Below, piece after piece: positions 63,476-64,000 of a DNA stretch of 64,000 nt. Numbering within the stretch: position 1 is the first letter of the stretch; each line of letters opens with the position of its first letter. The notes below the pieces were generated by a model. It was not told where the DNA came from and ran no database searches. It saw nothing but the letters and a program-made list of their open reading frames with translations. The translations under genes were made by a program, and so were the position numbers. Source of the DNA: Centipeda noxia ATCC 43541 (GTDB lineage Bacteria; Bacillota; Negativicutes; Selenomonadales; Selenomonadaceae); the NCBI RefSeq assembly GCF_000160555.1, contig NZ_GG749279.1:1-64000 (forward strand), given 5' to 3'.

Positions 63476-63886
63476 GTGGATTCTATCACAATGAAGGTAC
63501 CTGTTACCGTCAAGGCGAAACTGACGGAAAAGCTGCGTGCAAAGATGCTCAAGGAGATGGAAGAGGGGCTCAGCCGTGCTGAGCTCGAGCTCCAGCAGCT
63601 CGGCATTCAGGAAAAACGCGTCATGCAGGAGGCGGAACAGGGTGAGCTCACGCCCCAGGCGATCCAGCACATCAATACGATCCGCCAGGAGCGTCAGCGC
63701 CGCATGGACTATGTTGAGGAGACGCGCGCCCATCAGGAGGAACTGCAGAAATTCGCCGAGGGGGCGGAGATCGTCCAGGGCACCCTCGAACGCCTGGTCA
63801 AGGCAAACGTGGGTGACGATATGCGTGAACTGATGAATGTCGAGATTCTGGTGGAGGATGACAAGATTGTCGCCATCCGTGCCTGA
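63476..63886 (+). CDS. ylqD: YlqD family protein
   Basis: 136 residues from GTG 63476 (AAGGAGAGA upstream). Mostly a long helical hairpin/coiled coil (about 15-100: KLTEKLRAKMLKEMEEGLSR..AELELQQL, QERQRRMDYVEETRAHQEELQKF), and a small beta C-terminus LMNVEILVEDDKIVAIRA. YlqD sits between khpA and rimM in Bacillus and relatives; its function is not known. Confidence 0.85.
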   Translation: MDSITMKVPVTVKAKLTEKLRAKMLKEMEEGLSRAELELQQLGIQEKRVMQEAEQGELTPQAIQHINTIRQERQRRMDYVEETRAHQEELQKFAEGAEIVQGTLERLVKANVGDDMRELMNVEILVEDDKIVAIRA

Positions 63887-64000
63887 TGAACGCATTGTTA
63901 TCGGCCGCGTCGGTGCGCCGCATGGCGTCCGCGGCGCTCTGCGCATCATTCCGCTGACGGATTTTCCCGAGCGGTTTGCCTCACTGCACGAGGTCATGGC
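63879..64000 (+). CDS. rimM: Ribosome maturation factor RimM (5' part only)
   Basis: Starts at GTG 63879, overlapping ylqD by 8 bases, and runs off the right edge. The visible 40 residues contain the RimM opening IVIGRVGAPHGVRGALRI, then PLTDFPERF. It assists 30S head assembly together with S19. The start is inferred from the frame and the overlap. Confidence 0.9.
   Translation, partial: MPDERIVIGRVGAPHGVRGALRIIPLTDFPERFASLHEVM

Overview
The window is one contiguous, mostly co-directional piece of a fairly GC-rich bacterial chromosome. Gene order and protein character point to a Negativicutes/Selenomonadales organism (Selenomonas or a close relative). This is an inference from Firmicutes-like clusters (rpsB-tsf-pyrH-frr-uppS-cdsA-rseP-ispG-proS, pyrFE, glmU-prs, cysE-cysS-mrnC-thyX-rlmB-yacP, ylxM-ffh-rpsP-khpA-ylqD-rimM), strong AGGAGG ribosome sites and extended -10 promoters. 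No species-level marker such as 16S rRNA is present.

Layout. 1-480: tail of an rRNA operon (5S) with tRNA-His and tRNA-Trp. 481-3724: a secreted unknown, typA and sepF. 3936-12797: translation factors, UMP kinase and the isoprenoid/phospholipid/protease run ending in proS. 12884-18324: small heat-shock protein, CheR, a short PaaK-like protein, pyrF, pyrE, an unknown protein and a PLP lyase. 18696-25187: an Fbp/Afu-type ABC importer with its own two-component system. 25239-28654: a divergent cupin gene, a small cysteine-cluster protein and priA. 28771-35275: ispE, an FCD-type GntR regulator, glmU, prs, a thioredoxin-reductase-like flavoprotein, a Crp/Fnr regulator and a membrane coiled-coil protein. 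35314-38517: tRNA-Arg, a large Hsp70-like ATPase and a ComFB protein. 38730-43371: the cysE-cysS-mrnC-thyX-rlmB-yacP run. 43424-47666 (minus strand): trkA with two trkH genes. 47740-48961: an AT-rich gene-poor stretch leading into a ten-repeat CRISPR array with no cas genes in the window. 49071-58607: an ABC transporter pair, a DUF4153 membrane protein, a long glutamine synthetase, clpB and a DUF1858/DUF438/PAS protein. 58759-60930: an AT-richer insertion carrying a uracil-DNA-glycosylase-like protein and a TIGR02452 macrodomain protein whose reading frame is cut by one in-frame TAG. 61045-64000: ylxM-ffh-rpsP-khpA-ylqD and the start of rimM.

Functionally most of the window is core: protein synthesis and secretion (typA, rpsB, tsf, frr, proS, cysS, ffh, rpsP, rimM), envelope and isoprenoid synthesis (uppS, cdsA, rseP, ispG, ispE, glmU), pyrimidines and nucleotides (pyrH, pyrF, pyrE, prs, thyX), K+ uptake, and stress chaperones (hsp20, clpB). 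The accessory signals worth attention are the macrodomain/UDG-like pair with its interrupted frame, the Hsp70-like protein next to ComFB, the symmetric four-heptad operator in front of clpB, the orphan CRISPR array with an eroded last repeat, and a CRP-like palindrome upstream of the cupin gene. All family assignments come from reading motifs by eye; no database search was run.
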